A DNA stretch of 64,000 nt from Burkholderia sp. Bp8992 (GCF_003853705.1 NZ_QTQI01000001.1:372001-436000), one strand, 5' to 3'. Counted from the stretch's first letter, positions 1 through 8,708 are shown. The notes: generated from the sequence alone by a model not told the origin. Numbers and translations: made by a program.

Positions 1-412
1 GCTGCGACGCGGGCAGCAGCCCGTCGCGCTGGATCGACACGGCGATGCCGGGTGTATTGTGCAGGTGCATCACGCAGACGGCATCGGCGCGCGCGGCGTG
101 CACGGCCGCATGCAGCGCGAAGCCCGTCACGTTGACCGCATGCTCGCCGTCGCCGATCCGGTTGCCGGCCAGATCGATCTTCACGAGGTTCGATGCGCGG
201 ACCTCGTCGAACGTGAGGCCGAACGGGTTGATCAGGAAGTGGCCGGGCTCGCCGGGCACGGTCGCGGACAGGTGCGTGTAGATCAGGTCGTCCCAGCCGT
301 TCAGCGCGACGAGCCGGTAGGCTGCGGCGAGATCGACGCGCATCCGGCGTTCGGCGTCCGAGATCGGGCCGCCGGGTTTCACGGCATCAGGACGGTGTGC
401 GAATGACGACAT
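1..412 (-). CDS. Class II aldolase/adducin family protein (5' part; runs off the window)
   Basis: Only the first 137 codons are inside the window. The reading frame begins at an ATG at 412 and stays open to base 1. The translation carries the class II aldolase/adducin fold signatures: an N-terminal helix with LAAAYRLVALNGWDD, then THLSATVPGE, a FLINPFGLTFDEV segment, and VCVMHLHNTPG, where the two histidines sit at the expected zinc-ligand position. Family members are zinc-dependent aldolases, epimerases or decarboxylases, so the substrate cannot be named. The gene overlaps the end of the upstream urea transporter gene by 26 bp, which suggests one transcript and translational coupling. The fold assignment is firm and the function is open. 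Confidence 0.85.
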   Translation of the reverse strand, partial: MSSFAHRPDAVKPGGPISDAERRMRVDLAAAYRLVALNGWDDLIYTHLSATVPGEPGHFLINPFGLTFDEVRASNLVKIDLAGNRIGDGEHAVNVTGFALHAAVHAARADAVCVMHLHNTPGIAVSIQRDGLLPASQ

Positions 413-1280
413 CGGGTTCTCCGAGGGTGAAGCGGCGCGCGACGTAGACGGTCGCCCATGATGCGAGCGCGAACGGCGCCGTGAACACGGGGACGTCCGC
501 GCGCATCGCGAGCCACTGGATCAGCGCGGCGAGGGCGGCGGCGGCAAGCGCCGCGCGCGGGCCGCGCGGCATCAACGCAAGTGCGGCGAGCGCGCCGTTG
601 AAGCCGAGGAGGCCATCGGCGAGCCATGCGCCGTTTGCGCCGAGCGCGACCAGCAGCACGGTCGACACGATCGCACCGCCGAGCGCGAACGCGGCCGCGC
701 GGCGCGACGCGACGGCGAGACCGGCGACGATCAGTATGCCGGCCCATGCGCCTTGCGCGAAGGTGGTCTGCGCGACGCCCGACAACAGGGCGTCGGCGGT
801 GGAAGCAAGCGTCGGCGCCGCGCCGGCCGTCGCGCCGCTCGCATGCTGCGGCGCGACAAACGGCAGCCACAGCGTGGTGACGGCGAGGCACGGGCTCGAA
901 TACGGGCACTGCCGCCAGCGGGCGAGCGGCCCGCGCATCGCACGCTGCACGAGTGCGGCGCCGATCGAGACCAGCGGCACCAGCGCGACGGCTGCGAGTT
1001 GATGGGGCGCGAACAGCACGGCGATCAGTGCGGCGAGCGCACCATTGAAGCCGTGCAGCCCCTGTTCGACGTCGCGGCGCTCGGCGCCGGTCAGCACGGC
1101 GGTCATGCTGGCGGCGGCCGAGCCGACCAGCGCCGCGCTCGCGAGCCGCAGGTCGGTCAGTGCCAGCGCGGCGAGCAGCAGCGCGCCGGTGAATGCGTTC
1201 GCCTGCAGCACGATCTGCCCGATGCCGCGCAGCAGGATACGCAGGTCGATCGACGGCGGGACGGGGCGGACGGTAGGCAT
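387..1280 (-). CDS. Urea transporter (UT family)
   Basis: Hydrophobic protein of 297 residues (314 if an upstream ATG at 1331 is used) with about ten membrane segments in two homologous halves, as in the UT family of urea channels. Each half has the phenylalanine-rich GxNGALAALA-like repeat (HGFNGALAAL and LGFNGALAAL). The second half ends in VFTAPFALASW, close to the UT signature LPxxTxPF. The protein would conduct urea across the inner membrane. No urease genes are visible, and the co-transcribed downstream gene is the class II aldolase. I prefer the internal ATG (MPTVRPV) because the 17 residues before it are polar and unlike the family, but neither start has a clear ribosome binding site. 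Confidence 0.85.
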   Translation of the reverse strand: MPTVRPVPPSIDLRILLRGIGQIVLQANAFTGALLLAALALTDLRLASAALVGSAAASMTAVLTGAERRDVEQGLHGFNGALAALIAVLFAPHQLAAVALVPLVSIGAALVQRAMRGPLARWRQCPYSSPCLAVTTLWLPFVAPQHASGATAGAAPTLASTADALLSGVAQTTFAQGAWAGILIVAGLAVASRRAAAFALGGAIVSTVLLVALGANGAWLADGLLGFNGALAALALMPRGPRAALAAAALAALIQWLAMRADVPVFTAPFALASWATVYVARRFTLGEPDVVIRTPS

Positions 1281-1403
1281 GATGGCTGCGGAACAGGACG
1301 AGCCGCGAGCATAGGACACAATCCCGTGCACCGTAATAGGGAATTCTGGATAGTCAGGATTTGTTCAACGATGCCCCGCATTGGGGCAAACGGAGGCGGA
1401 AAG

Positions 1404-1964
1404 ATGCGCGAAGTGCGTTGGGCGTCGCTCGAGGGCGACGGAGTCGAACATCTGACGTTCGACCGGAGCGACGGCGCGATCGTCGTCGAAAGCGCGGTGG
1501 TCGGCCAGCGGTACGGCCGCGCATACGGGCTCGCGTATCGCGTCGAGTGCGATCCGCAATGGCGCGTGACCTACGCGGTGCTCAAGGTGATGGGCGGCGG
1601 CACGCTCGAGTTGCGCGGCGACGGCGCCGGCCACTGGCGCGATGGCTCGGGCCGAGCGCTGCCGGCGCTCGACGGCTGCATCGACATCGACATCGCGGCG
1701 ACGCCGTTTACGAATGCGCTGCCGATCGGCCGCCTGGGGCTCGCGCGCGGCGAGCGGCGGCCGATCGACGTCGCGTACATCTCGACGCCGGACCTGAAGG
1801 TCACGCCGGTCAAGCAGGCTTATGCGTGCATCGAGCCGGGCCGGCGCTACCGCTACGAAGGGATCTTCCGGAATTTCACGGCCGAGATGGAGATCGACGA
1901 CGACGGGCTCGTCGTCGACTACGAGACGCTGTTCAGGCGCCTGCCGGCGCCGACGGGGCGCTGA
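1404..1964 (+). CDS. Putative glycolipid-binding domain protein (PA2133-like)
   Basis: A 186-residue soluble protein starting at an ATG preceded by a clear GGAGG at 1392. It resembles the 'putative glycolipid-binding' family built from a single beta-rich barrel domain. Characteristic stretches are AYGLAYRVECDPQWR, LDGCIDIDI, TNALPIGRL and the C-terminal YRYEGIFRNFTAEMEIDDDG. There is no signal peptide or membrane segment, so it is probably cytoplasmic. The gene stands alone and its last 46 bp overlap tail to tail with the end of the alpha/beta hydrolase gene on the other strand. Family naming is from memory of the domain, and no biochemical role is established. Confidence 0.75.
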   Translation: MREVRWASLEGDGVEHLTFDRSDGAIVVESAVVGQRYGRAYGLAYRVECDPQWRVTYAVLKVMGGGTLELRGDGAGHWRDGSGRALPALDGCIDIDIAATPFTNALPIGRLGLARGERRPIDVAYISTPDLKVTPVKQAYACIEPGRRYRYEGIFRNFTAEMEIDDDGLVVDYETLFRRLPAPTGR

Positions 1965-2830
1965 ACCGCGGCGCTCGTGGCCGCCGGCCGCTCGTGCGCG
2001 GACGCGAAGCGGTCGATCCGCTGCGCGATCATGTCGGGGTGGCGCAGCACGATCCAGTGGCTGCCGTCGATTTCCTCGCGCACGTGGTCGCCGAGCCAGC
2101 GGTCGAGGTCGACCGACATCTCGGGCGTCACGTAGCGGTCGCGCACGGGCACGAGGATCTGCACCGGCGCCTGCGCGTACCGTTCGCGCGGCTTGCGGGC
2201 CCGCGCAATGAAGTTCGCGCGGTACAGCTGCAGCCCGTTCAGCGCGTTCTTCAACTGCACGGGATCGCGCTCGGCGCGCACGCGTTCGGTGATCTGCAGC
2301 CAGCGCGGCCACAGCGCCGCGCCGCCGAGCCGCCACACCAGCGACGGCACGACCGGCAGGTGGAAGAACGCGATGTACCACGATTTCAGGCTCTGCCTGA
2401 GCCGCATCTTCGCGCGGAACACGTGATCGAGGCACGGGCCCGAGATCGACGTGTACGACGCGATGCGGCCGCGGAACGCGGGATCGGTCACGGCCTCCCA
2501 GCACTGGATCGAGCCCCAGTCGTGGCCGACGAGATGGAACGGCCGGCCGCCGCAGGTCGCATCGGCCACCGCCTTCAGGTCGGCGGCGAGCCGCTCGAGC
2601 GTGTAGTCGGCGCGGCGGCGCGGCGCGTCGGACGCGCCGGCGCCGCGCACGTCGTACGCGATCACGCGGTAGCGCTTCGCGAGCCGCGCGCGGATCGGCG
2701 CCCACACGGCCGCCGAGTCAGGGTAGCCGTGCACGAGGATCAGCGGCGGCGCGCGCCGCGACCCGCTCACGTAGACGGCGAGCTTCACGTCGCCGGACTG
2801 GACGGTCAGCATCTCGTGGGCGCGCGCCAT
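1919..2830 (-). CDS. Alpha/beta hydrolase (epoxide hydrolase-like)
   Basis: A 303-residue alpha/beta-hydrolase. The oxyanion-hole motif HGYPDS is at residues 34-39. The nucleophile elbow is GHDWGS at 102-107, which puts aspartate 104 in the nucleophile position. An aspartate there is typical of epoxide hydrolases and haloalkane dehalogenases rather than serine esterases. A C-terminal GSHWIVLRHPD supplies the histidine. It is the last of four close minus-strand genes (monooxygenase, SDR, metal-dependent hydrolase, hydrolase), with only 4 bp between its ATG and the previous stop. The context suggests catabolism of an oxygenated, possibly lipophilic compound. The substrate is unknown. Confidence 0.85.
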   Translation of the reverse strand: MARAHEMLTVQSGDVKLAVYVSGSRRAPPLILVHGYPDSAAVWAPIRARLAKRYRVIAYDVRGAGASDAPRRRADYTLERLAADLKAVADATCGGRPFHLVGHDWGSIQCWEAVTDPAFRGRIASYTSISGPCLDHVFRAKMRLRQSLKSWYIAFFHLPVVPSLVWRLGGAALWPRWLQITERVRAERDPVQLKNALNGLQLYRANFIARARKPRERYAQAPVQILVPVRDRYVTPEMSVDLDRWLGDHVREEIDGSHWIVLRHPDMIAQRIDRFASAHERPAATSAAVQRPVGAGRRLNSVS

Positions 2831-2834
2831 CGCG

Positions 2835-3740
2835 TCATGCCTGCGGGACCGGGTGCAGCGGCACGCGGCGCGGGGCGGCTTGCGCCGCGTAGCGCGCGTT
2901 GGTCGCGTCGATGTTCTCGAGCAGCGTGTCGAGCCCTTGCAGGTACTGGTGGTTGTCGTGATCCCACGGGTGGAAGCCCGGGCGGAAGTAGTCGAGCCAT
3001 TCGCGTGCGATGCTCGGAAACACGCCGTGCTTCGGGCCGTACAGATACTTGACGAGGCGCCACATGCCGCCGAACCTGCCGTGTTTGCGACGGTGCGCGA
3101 GCATCAGGCGCACGTGGAAGTCGAACACGATCGTCCAGAAGAAGACGGTCGTCGTCAGCATCGTGCCGGTGCGCAGCAGGTAGCTGCCGAGGCCCGGTTT
3201 CATCACGGTGGTCCACACGTCGTAGGACACCGCCTTGTGCTCGGTTTCCTCCATCGCGTGCCACATCCACATCTGCTGGTAGCCTTCGACCGAGCCGTCG
3301 ATCCGGTGCTCGTGGCCCGACAGCAGCTGGTTCGCGAGGATCGCCGTGTAGTGTTCGAGCGCGATCGTGATCGCGAGCTGCATCGAATGCGGCAGCGCCT
3401 TCTTGAACCAGCCGAGGATCGTCCACAGGCGCTTGTCGAGCTTGTGGGCGGGCAGGCCCGACGACTGCAGCAGGTCGTTGTATTCGATGTGCTCGCGCGT
3501 GTGCATCGCTTCCTGCCCGATGAAGCCGATCACCTGCTTCTTCAGCTCGGGATCCTCGATCCGGTCGCGGTAGTTGCGCACCGAATCCATGAAGAAGCGT
3601 TCGCCGGCCGGGAACAGCAGCGACAGTGCATTCATGAAGTGCGTGACCGGCACGCCCTGCACGTGCCAGTCCTTCGCGCGTTCGGGGGGCAGCGCGAAAC
3701 GGATGTCGCGCCGCACGGGCATCATGTTCGGTGTCGTCAT
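2835..3740 (-). CDS. Predicted metal-dependent hydrolase (PF10118-like)
   Basis: A 301-residue protein starting at ATG 3740, with GGGAGG a few bases upstream. It contains an all-helical, ferritin-like di-metal arrangement: FIGQEAMHTREH in the first half and WHAMEETEHKAV in the second, i.e. ExxxH and ExxEH pairs suited to binding two metal ions. This matches the family annotated as predicted metal-dependent hydrolases, commonly found beside Baeyer-Villiger monooxygenases and short-chain dehydrogenases. Its start overlaps the stop of the upstream SDR gene by four bases (ATGA), indicating translational coupling. The catalysed reaction is not known. Confidence 0.8.
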   Translation of the reverse strand: MTTPNMMPVRRDIRFALPPERAKDWHVQGVPVTHFMNALSLLFPAGERFFMDSVRNYRDRIEDPELKKQVIGFIGQEAMHTREHIEYNDLLQSSGLPAHKLDKRLWTILGWFKKALPHSMQLAITIALEHYTAILANQLLSGHEHRIDGSVEGYQQMWMWHAMEETEHKAVSYDVWTTVMKPGLGSYLLRTGTMLTTTVFFWTIVFDFHVRLMLAHRRKHGRFGGMWRLVKYLYGPKHGVFPSIAREWLDYFRPGFHPWDHDNHQYLQGLDTLLENIDATNARYAAQAAPRRVPLHPVPQA

Positions 3741-4669
3741 GATTGTTCTCCTCCCTGATTGCCTGCATTGTTGAAGGTGGCGAGCGGTGCGGGCGCCGGC
3801 GTGCCGCGTGCGGCATGGCGGCGGGCCTTCGCGGCCTCGCGGCGCGTCGCGAGCACGACGAGCGCCTGGTACGCGGCCGGCAGGATGCGCGCCATCCAGT
3901 CCGCACCTTTCGCGTCGCGGCCGATCAGCACGCGGCGCTTGTTCTTGCGCACGCCGGCGAGGATCGTGCGCGCGGCGTCGTCGGCGGTCGTGATGAAGAA
4001 CTTCTCGAAGCTGTCCTTGCCTTGCTGTTCGCTCTCGACGATGAAGCCGACCATGTTCTTCGCGACGCGGCTCGACTGGGCGATGTTCGTGCGGATGCCG
4101 CCCGGATGCACGCAGGTCGCCGACACGCCGCACTTCATCATGTCGAGTTCCTGGCGCAGCGATTCGGTGAAGCCGCGCACCGCGAACTTCGTCGCGTTGT
4201 AGCCGCTCATGCCCGGCTGCGCGAAGATCCCGAAGATGCTCGACGTGTTGATCACGTGGCCGTCGCCCGATGCCTTCAGGTGCGGCAGGAACGCCTTCGT
4301 GCCGTGCACGACGCCCCAGAAGTTGATGTTCACGATCCACTCGAGATCGCTGTATTCCATCCCTTCGATCGTGCTCGACAGCGCGACGCCCGCGTTGTTG
4401 AAGATCAGGTTGACCTTGCCGTGTTCCTTCGCGGTGTCGTCGGCCCACGCGAACATCGCGTCGCGGTCGCCGACGTCGAGTATGCGCGTCGACACGCGCA
4501 CGTTCGGCGCGATCGCGCTGACGATCCGCTCGGTTTCGGCGAGGCCGACGCCGTTCTTGTCGGCGAGCGACACGTGGCAGCCGGCCTGCGCGAGCTGGAT
4601 CGCGAGCGCGCGGCCCATGCCCGAGCCGGCACCCGTGATCGCGGCGACCTTGTTGGCGAAATCTCTCAT
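3737..4669 (-). CDS. Short-chain dehydrogenase/reductase (SDR)
   Basis: A 310-residue classical SDR. The cofactor motif TGAGSGMG is at residues 12-19 and NNAG at 91-94. The catalytic serine lies around 143-144, with Tyr157 and Lys161 in YNATK. The C-terminus extends about 50 residues beyond the usual 250 and ends in a low-complexity, alanine-rich tail. It is the middle gene of the monooxygenase cluster and overlaps the next gene by 4 bp. It probably oxidises an alcohol or reduces a ketone that is a substrate or product of the neighbouring Baeyer-Villiger type enzyme. Specificity cannot be read from the sequence. Confidence 0.88.
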   Translation of the reverse strand: MRDFANKVAAITGAGSGMGRALAIQLAQAGCHVSLADKNGVGLAETERIVSAIAPNVRVSTRILDVGDRDAMFAWADDTAKEHGKVNLIFNNAGVALSSTIEGMEYSDLEWIVNINFWGVVHGTKAFLPHLKASGDGHVINTSSIFGIFAQPGMSGYNATKFAVRGFTESLRQELDMMKCGVSATCVHPGGIRTNIAQSSRVAKNMVGFIVESEQQGKDSFEKFFITTADDAARTILAGVRKNKRRVLIGRDAKGADWMARILPAAYQALVVLATRREAAKARRHAARGTPAPAPLATFNNAGNQGGEQS

Positions 4670-4690
4670 GTCGATGGCTCCTTGTCTGGC

Positions 4691-6286
4691 TCAGGCCGCT
4701 TCGGCGGACGTGGATGCGGAAGCGGAAGCGGAAGCGGCGGGCGCGGCGACGGGCCGCGCGGTCGTGTCGTGTTGCGGCGCGCGATACGCGTGGTAGTCGG
4801 CGATCGAGAAGCGCGCGGTGGCCTGGCGGAAGCGCCACGTGAAACCTGGCCACAGCGTCGTGTTCTTGCCGGTGCGCGGGTCGAGATACCAGCTCTTGCA
4901 GCCGCCCGTCGACCAGATCGCCTTCTTCAACTTGCCTTGCAGGTCGCTGTTGAACTGCGCCTCGACGAGCGGGCGTACCTCGATCGCATCCGCGCGCTCG
5001 CGGTGCATCGCCTGCAGCGCGCCGAGGATGTATTCGATCTGCGACTCGATCATGAACACCATCGAGTTGTGGCCGAGGCCCGTGTTCGGGCCGATGATCA
5101 TGAAGAAGTTCGGGTAGCCGGGCAGCGTCGAGCCGAGATACGCATGCGCGCCGTCGCGCCATGCGTCGACGATGTCGAGGCCGCCGCGGCCGATGATCGC
5201 GCCGCGCGGATACGGGTCGGCCACCTGGAAGCCGGTGCCGTAGATCAGGCAGTCGACTTCATGGCGCTTGCCGTCGGTGGTCACGACCGCGTCGGCTTCG
5301 ATGTGGTCGATGCCGGTCGTGATCACGTCGACGTTCTTGCGCGACAGCGCCGGGTAGTAGTCGTTCGAGATCAGCACGCGCTTGCAACCGAGCGTGTAGT
5401 TCGGCGTGACGGCCTTGCGCAGCTCCGGGTCGGGAATCTGCTTGCGGATGTGGCGCAGTGCGAGCTTCTGCACGTTCTTCATCAGCGACGGATGGATCGC
5501 GAAGCCGAGCACGCGCGATTCGAGCATCCAGTAGATGCCGCTGCGCACGGCCTTCTGCGTGAACGGCAGCGTGCGGAACAGCCATTTCTCGAGCGCGGTC
5601 AGGTTGCGGTCGGGCTTCGGCATGATCCACGGCGGCGTGCGCTGGAACAGCGCGAGTGCCTTCACGCGCGGCGCGATCTGCGGTACGAACTGGATCGCGC
5701 TCGCGCCGGTGCCGATCACCGCGACGCGCTTGCCTTCGAGCGCGTAGTCGTGATCCCACTGCTGCGAATGGAACGCGCGGCCCCGGAAGTTCTCGACGCC
5801 GGGAATCGACGGCAGCGCGGCGCGCGACAGCCCGCCCATCCCCGACACCAGCACGCGCGCGGACAGCCGCTTGCCGTTCGCGAAGGTGAGGCGCCAGCGT
5901 TGCGCGGCCTCGTCGTACTCGGCGCGCTGCAGCTCGTGGTTCATGCGCAGGTGCGGGCCGATGCCGAAGCGCTGCACGCAGTCTTCCAGATACGCGCGGA
6001 TCTCCGGCTGCGGCGCGAACATGCGCGTCCAGCGCGGGTTCGGCGCGAACGAGAACGAGTAGACGTGCGATTGCACGTCGCACGCACACCCTGGGTAATG
6101 ATTGTCGCGCCACGTGCCGCCGACCGACGCGGCCTTCTCGAGGACCACGAAGTCGGTCACGCCTGTTTGCCGCAGGCGGATCGCCATCCCGAGACCGGCG
6201 AAGCCGGTGCCGATGATGGCGATGTCGATGGTTTCGTCCTGGCCGTCGTGGCCGGGCGGACCGAAAGGCAACGTACGAGCATTCAT
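4691..6286 (-). CDS. Flavin-containing Baeyer-Villiger type monooxygenase
   Basis: Protein of 531 residues when started at ATG 6286, which has GGAGA at suitable spacing; an ATG at 6310 would add eight residues without a good ribosome site. It shows a first Rossmann motif GTGFAG (26-31), the Baeyer-Villiger fingerprint FRGRAFHSQQWD (167-178, matching FxGxxxHxxxW[P/D]), and a second NADPH-binding motif GTGASA (192-197). Such enzymes insert oxygen next to a carbonyl using FAD, NADPH and O2. The C-terminal 35 residues are alanine-rich. It is the first gene of a cluster with SDR, metal-dependent hydrolase and alpha/beta hydrolase genes, the usual set for ketone or ester catabolism. A palindrome lies just upstream. 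Confidence 0.9.
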   Translation of the reverse strand: MNARTLPFGPPGHDGQDETIDIAIIGTGFAGLGMAIRLRQTGVTDFVVLEKAASVGGTWRDNHYPGCACDVQSHVYSFSFAPNPRWTRMFAPQPEIRAYLEDCVQRFGIGPHLRMNHELQRAEYDEAAQRWRLTFANGKRLSARVLVSGMGGLSRAALPSIPGVENFRGRAFHSQQWDHDYALEGKRVAVIGTGASAIQFVPQIAPRVKALALFQRTPPWIMPKPDRNLTALEKWLFRTLPFTQKAVRSGIYWMLESRVLGFAIHPSLMKNVQKLALRHIRKQIPDPELRKAVTPNYTLGCKRVLISNDYYPALSRKNVDVITTGIDHIEADAVVTTDGKRHEVDCLIYGTGFQVADPYPRGAIIGRGGLDIVDAWRDGAHAYLGSTLPGYPNFFMIIGPNTGLGHNSMVFMIESQIEYILGALQAMHRERADAIEVRPLVEAQFNSDLQGKLKKAIWSTGGCKSWYLDPRTGKNTTLWPGFTWRFRQATARFSIADYHAYRAPQHDTTARPVAAPAASASASASTSAEAA

Positions 6287-6318
6287 CCGGGTGTCTCCGA
6301 TTTGGCTCATTTTTGAAT

Positions 6319-6338
6319 GTTACATTGTTTGATGTAAC
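6319..6338. promoter_or_regulatory. Palindromic operator candidate upstream of the monooxygenase cluster
   Basis: Perfect inverted repeat GTTACAT, six-base spacer, ATGTAAC, 33 bp upstream of the preferred monooxygenase start. Size and symmetry fit a TetR-family operator. No regulator gene is adjacent, so the cognate protein is unknown. Confidence 0.5.
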
Positions 6339-6497
6339 GATAGAGGGTGAGCCTGGAAACCGCAAGGGGCTAGAAGCGGCGCTCTAAGGGCCGGAAGCCA
6401 GACGGGAAAAGGCTGAGCGGGGTTTGGAACGGTCCGTTTTCCGCGATGCGGGATGGGCGGGAAGGGCCGTCGGCAGGACGAGACAGGCGATGGACGA

Positions 6498-6518
6498 GAC
6501 CGCCGGCATGCGGCGGTC
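6498..6518 (-). terminator. Hairpin after the lysoplasmalogenase gene
   Basis: Eight-base perfect arms (GACCGCCG / CGGCGGTC) around a five-base loop, 14 bp past the stop of the YhhN gene on the minus strand. There is no strong U-run, so termination may be partial or Rho-assisted. Confidence 0.4.
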
Positions 6519-6532
6519 TGTTTGAAACAGTA

Positions 6533-7204
6533 TCAGGGCCGGATCGATCGGGCGGCCGTCTCATGGAAAACCCCGGCCACGATCGTGACCTGCGCGAGCG
6601 CGTAGAGGCCCCAGATCAGATAGTCGATGCCCGGAAAACCGCCGAGGAAGCGGCCGACGCCGATCAGCGTGTCCGAGCCGACGAAGATCAGGCTGCCGAT
6701 CGCGACCAGCGGGCCGTGCGTGCGGGCCGCGAGCGCGAAGCTCGCCATCACGCACAGCACGAGCATGTAGACGGCGACGGGCACCAGCAACTCGCCGAGA
6801 TGCGGGAAGAACGCCGCGTAGAACGACGGTGCGGCGATCCACAGCCCGATCAGCGCGACGCTGCGCCAGCCGTGCGGCCGCGCGCGCCAGCGCATGAAGA
6901 TCGCGCAGTAGCACACGTGCGTGAGCAGGAACGCACCGAGGCCGAGGACGAACGACAGCGGCCAGTCGGGTAGCGCGAGCAGCACGTCGCCGAGCACGGC
7001 GGTGGCGAGCGCCGCGCACAGCCACGCGCGTTCGCGCGGCGCGCCGCAGGTGCTGCCGGCCGCGAGCAGCAGGATGCCCATCGCGGCTTTCGCGACGGCC
7101 TGGCCCGGATAGGGTGCGGCAGCGAGCGACAGCCCGTACAGCAGCGCGGCGGCGATGGCGAGCGGCCAGAGCCGGCGGTAGGTGGCGGGAAGCGTGGCGA
7201 TCAA
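6533..7204 (-). CDS. Lysoplasmalogenase / YhhN family membrane protein
   Basis: A 223-residue integral membrane protein with about eight hydrophobic segments. It matches the YhhN/TMEM86 family, whose animal member hydrolyses the vinyl ether bond of lysoplasmalogens. Typical motifs are LGDVLLAL, near the end of the third segment, and FVGSDTLIGVGRF. No in-frame ATG lies close to the start of homology. The best start is TTG at 7204, with GGAGA nine bases upstream. The gene is transcribed divergently from the agmatinase gene, with 384 bp between them. Bacterial substrates of this family are not settled. Confidence 0.8.
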   Translation of the reverse strand: MIATLPATYRRLWPLAIAAALLYGLSLAAAPYPGQAVAKAAMGILLLAAGSTCGAPRERAWLCAALATAVLGDVLLALPDWPLSFVLGLGAFLLTHVCYCAIFMRWRARPHGWRSVALIGLWIAAPSFYAAFFPHLGELLVPVAVYMLVLCVMASFALAARTHGPLVAIGSLIFVGSDTLIGVGRFLGGFPGIDYLIWGLYALAQVTIVAGVFHETAARSIRP

Positions 7205-7588
7205 GGCGGGTGTCTCCGGTTTGTTGTTGTCTGCGGCGGGCGGCCGGCATCGGACGGCGCGCCGTCGAGGGCGCGGCTGCCGGCCATTATCCGGAAGAAC
7301 GGGCGTGCAAAAACCGGCGAATCCTTCTAGGAATCGATGGCGGCGGAGAGCGGCGGCGCCGGCGGATTTCTCCGCGCGTTGCCCCGGTTGAACCGGGGCA
7401 ACGACTTCAATTCGGCTTGCTATGATCGCCGCGGTATTGCCGTTGTCGCCGTTGTTGTCATTGTCCCGCCCGGCCGCGCGACTGGATGCGCAAGCCGGTG
7501 CGTGCCCCATGTATCCATGCCGTGCCCGGCCCGCGCGCTCGTAGAAGGCGGGGGCGGCGCCGGCTCTCCACGAACACAGGCTCGACCC
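7205..7588. other. Intergenic region between divergent YhhN and agmatinase genes
   Basis: No convincing gene. It contains a perfect 27-nt palindrome (7377-7403) and, 17 bp past it, TATGAT (7421-7426), which resembles a -10 element for the agmatinase gene. No good -35 element was found. Confidence 0.5.
7377..7403. promoter_or_regulatory. Perfect 27-nt palindrome upstream of agmatinase
   Basis: Arms CGTTGCCCCGGTT and AACCGGGGCAACG flank a single central G. It lies 185 bp before the agmatinase start and just upstream of a -10-like TATGAT. It could be an operator or an RNA hairpin; there is no U-run. Confidence 0.45.
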
Positions 7589-8557
7589 ATGACCGAACTT
7601 CTCCACGGCGACGGCGCGATCCGTCGCACGACGCCGTACGGCTCGTCGATCGAAAACACCTATGCGGGCGTGCTGTCGTTCATGCGTCGCAATTACTCGC
7701 GCACGCTCGACGGCGTCGACGTCGCGATTTCCGGCGTGCCGCTCGACCTCGCGACGACCTATCGCTCGGGCGCACGGCTCGGGCCGGCCGCGATCCGCGC
7801 GGCGAGCGTGCAGCTCGCCGAGCTCAATCCGTATCCGTGGGGCTTCGATCCGTTCGACGATCTCGCGGCCGTCGACTACGGCGACTGCTGGTTCGACGCG
7901 CACAACCCGCTGTCGATCAAGCCGGCGATCATCGAGCACGCACGCACGATCCTGCGCTCGGGCGCGAAGATGCTGACGTTCGGCGGCGACCACTACATCA
8001 CGTATCCGCTGCTGGTCGCGCACGCGGAGCGCTACGGCAAGCCGCTGTCGCTGATCCATTTCGACGCGCACTGCGATACGTGGGCCGACGACGAGCCGGA
8101 CAGCCTCAATCACGGGACGATGTTCTACAAGGCCGTGAAGGAAGGGCTGATCGATCCGGCGACGTCGGTGCAGGTCGGCATCCGCACGTGGAACGACGAC
8201 TTTCTCGGGATCGAGCGGCTCGATGCCGCGTGGGTGCATGACCATGGTTCGCGCGCGGCGGTCGAGCGGATCGTCGAGATCGTCGGCGCGCGGCCCGCGT
8301 ATCTGACGTTCGACATCGACTGCCTCGATCCGGCGTTCGCGCCGGGAACGGGGACGCCGGTCGCGGGCGGGTTGTCGTCCGCGCAGGCGCTGGCGATCGT
8401 GCGCGGGCTCGGGGCGGTGAACCTGGTCGGGGCCGATGTGGTCGAGGTGGCGCCGGCTTACGATCATGCGGACATTACGGCGATCGCGGCCGCGCATGTC
8501 GCCTGCGATCTGCTGTGCCTGTGGCGGCAGAAGAAGGTGGCGGCGTCGGGGAAGTAG
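7589..8557 (+). CDS. speB: Agmatinase / ureohydrolase family
   Basis: A 322-residue ureohydrolase. The binuclear manganese ligands are all visible: GGDH with His135, FDAHCDTW with Asp159, His161 and Asp163, and FDIDCLDP with Asp242 and Asp244. The length and the substrate loop around SLNHGTMF fit agmatinase, which converts agmatine to putrescine and urea. Related guanidinobutyrase or guanidinopropionase activity cannot be excluded. The gene stands alone, with a palindrome 185 bp upstream and a hairpin after its stop. The urea transporter about 6 kb away could be functionally related, but there is no operon link. Confidence 0.88.
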   Translation: MTELLHGDGAIRRTTPYGSSIENTYAGVLSFMRRNYSRTLDGVDVAISGVPLDLATTYRSGARLGPAAIRAASVQLAELNPYPWGFDPFDDLAAVDYGDCWFDAHNPLSIKPAIIEHARTILRSGAKMLTFGGDHYITYPLLVAHAERYGKPLSLIHFDAHCDTWADDEPDSLNHGTMFYKAVKEGLIDPATSVQVGIRTWNDDFLGIERLDAAWVHDHGSRAAVERIVEIVGARPAYLTFDIDCLDPAFAPGTGTPVAGGLSSAQALAIVRGLGAVNLVGADVVEVAPAYDHADITAIAAAHVACDLLCLWRQKKVAASGK

Positions 8558-8563
8558 GCGAGC

Positions 8564-8588
8564 GGGTGCGCCGACAGGCCGCGCACCC
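8564..8588 (+). terminator. Hairpin after agmatinase
   Basis: Eight-base arms GGGTGCGC / GCGCACCC with a nine-base loop, starting 7 bp after the stop codon. No U-run is present. Confidence 0.4.
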
Positions 8589-8708
8589 TGGCGAAAGCCC
8601 ATCCGGCCGGCTGCAGATTGACGTGGGCGCACACGCGAATCCGACGCCGTCGAGGCGTCGGGGTTCCGGCCGGCCGCGACGTCGATTCACTGCGAAAAAA
8701 TCTTCGAC

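Noticed and set aside
753-1964. Long plus-strand open frame opposite the urea transporter
   Set aside because: Its first two thirds are the shadow of the urea transporter on the other strand; only the part from 1404, with its own ribosome site, is a recognisable protein.
3743-6316. 857-codon plus-strand open frame
   Set aside because: Antisense to the SDR and monooxygenase genes, with composition typical of GC-rich shadow frames and no domain.
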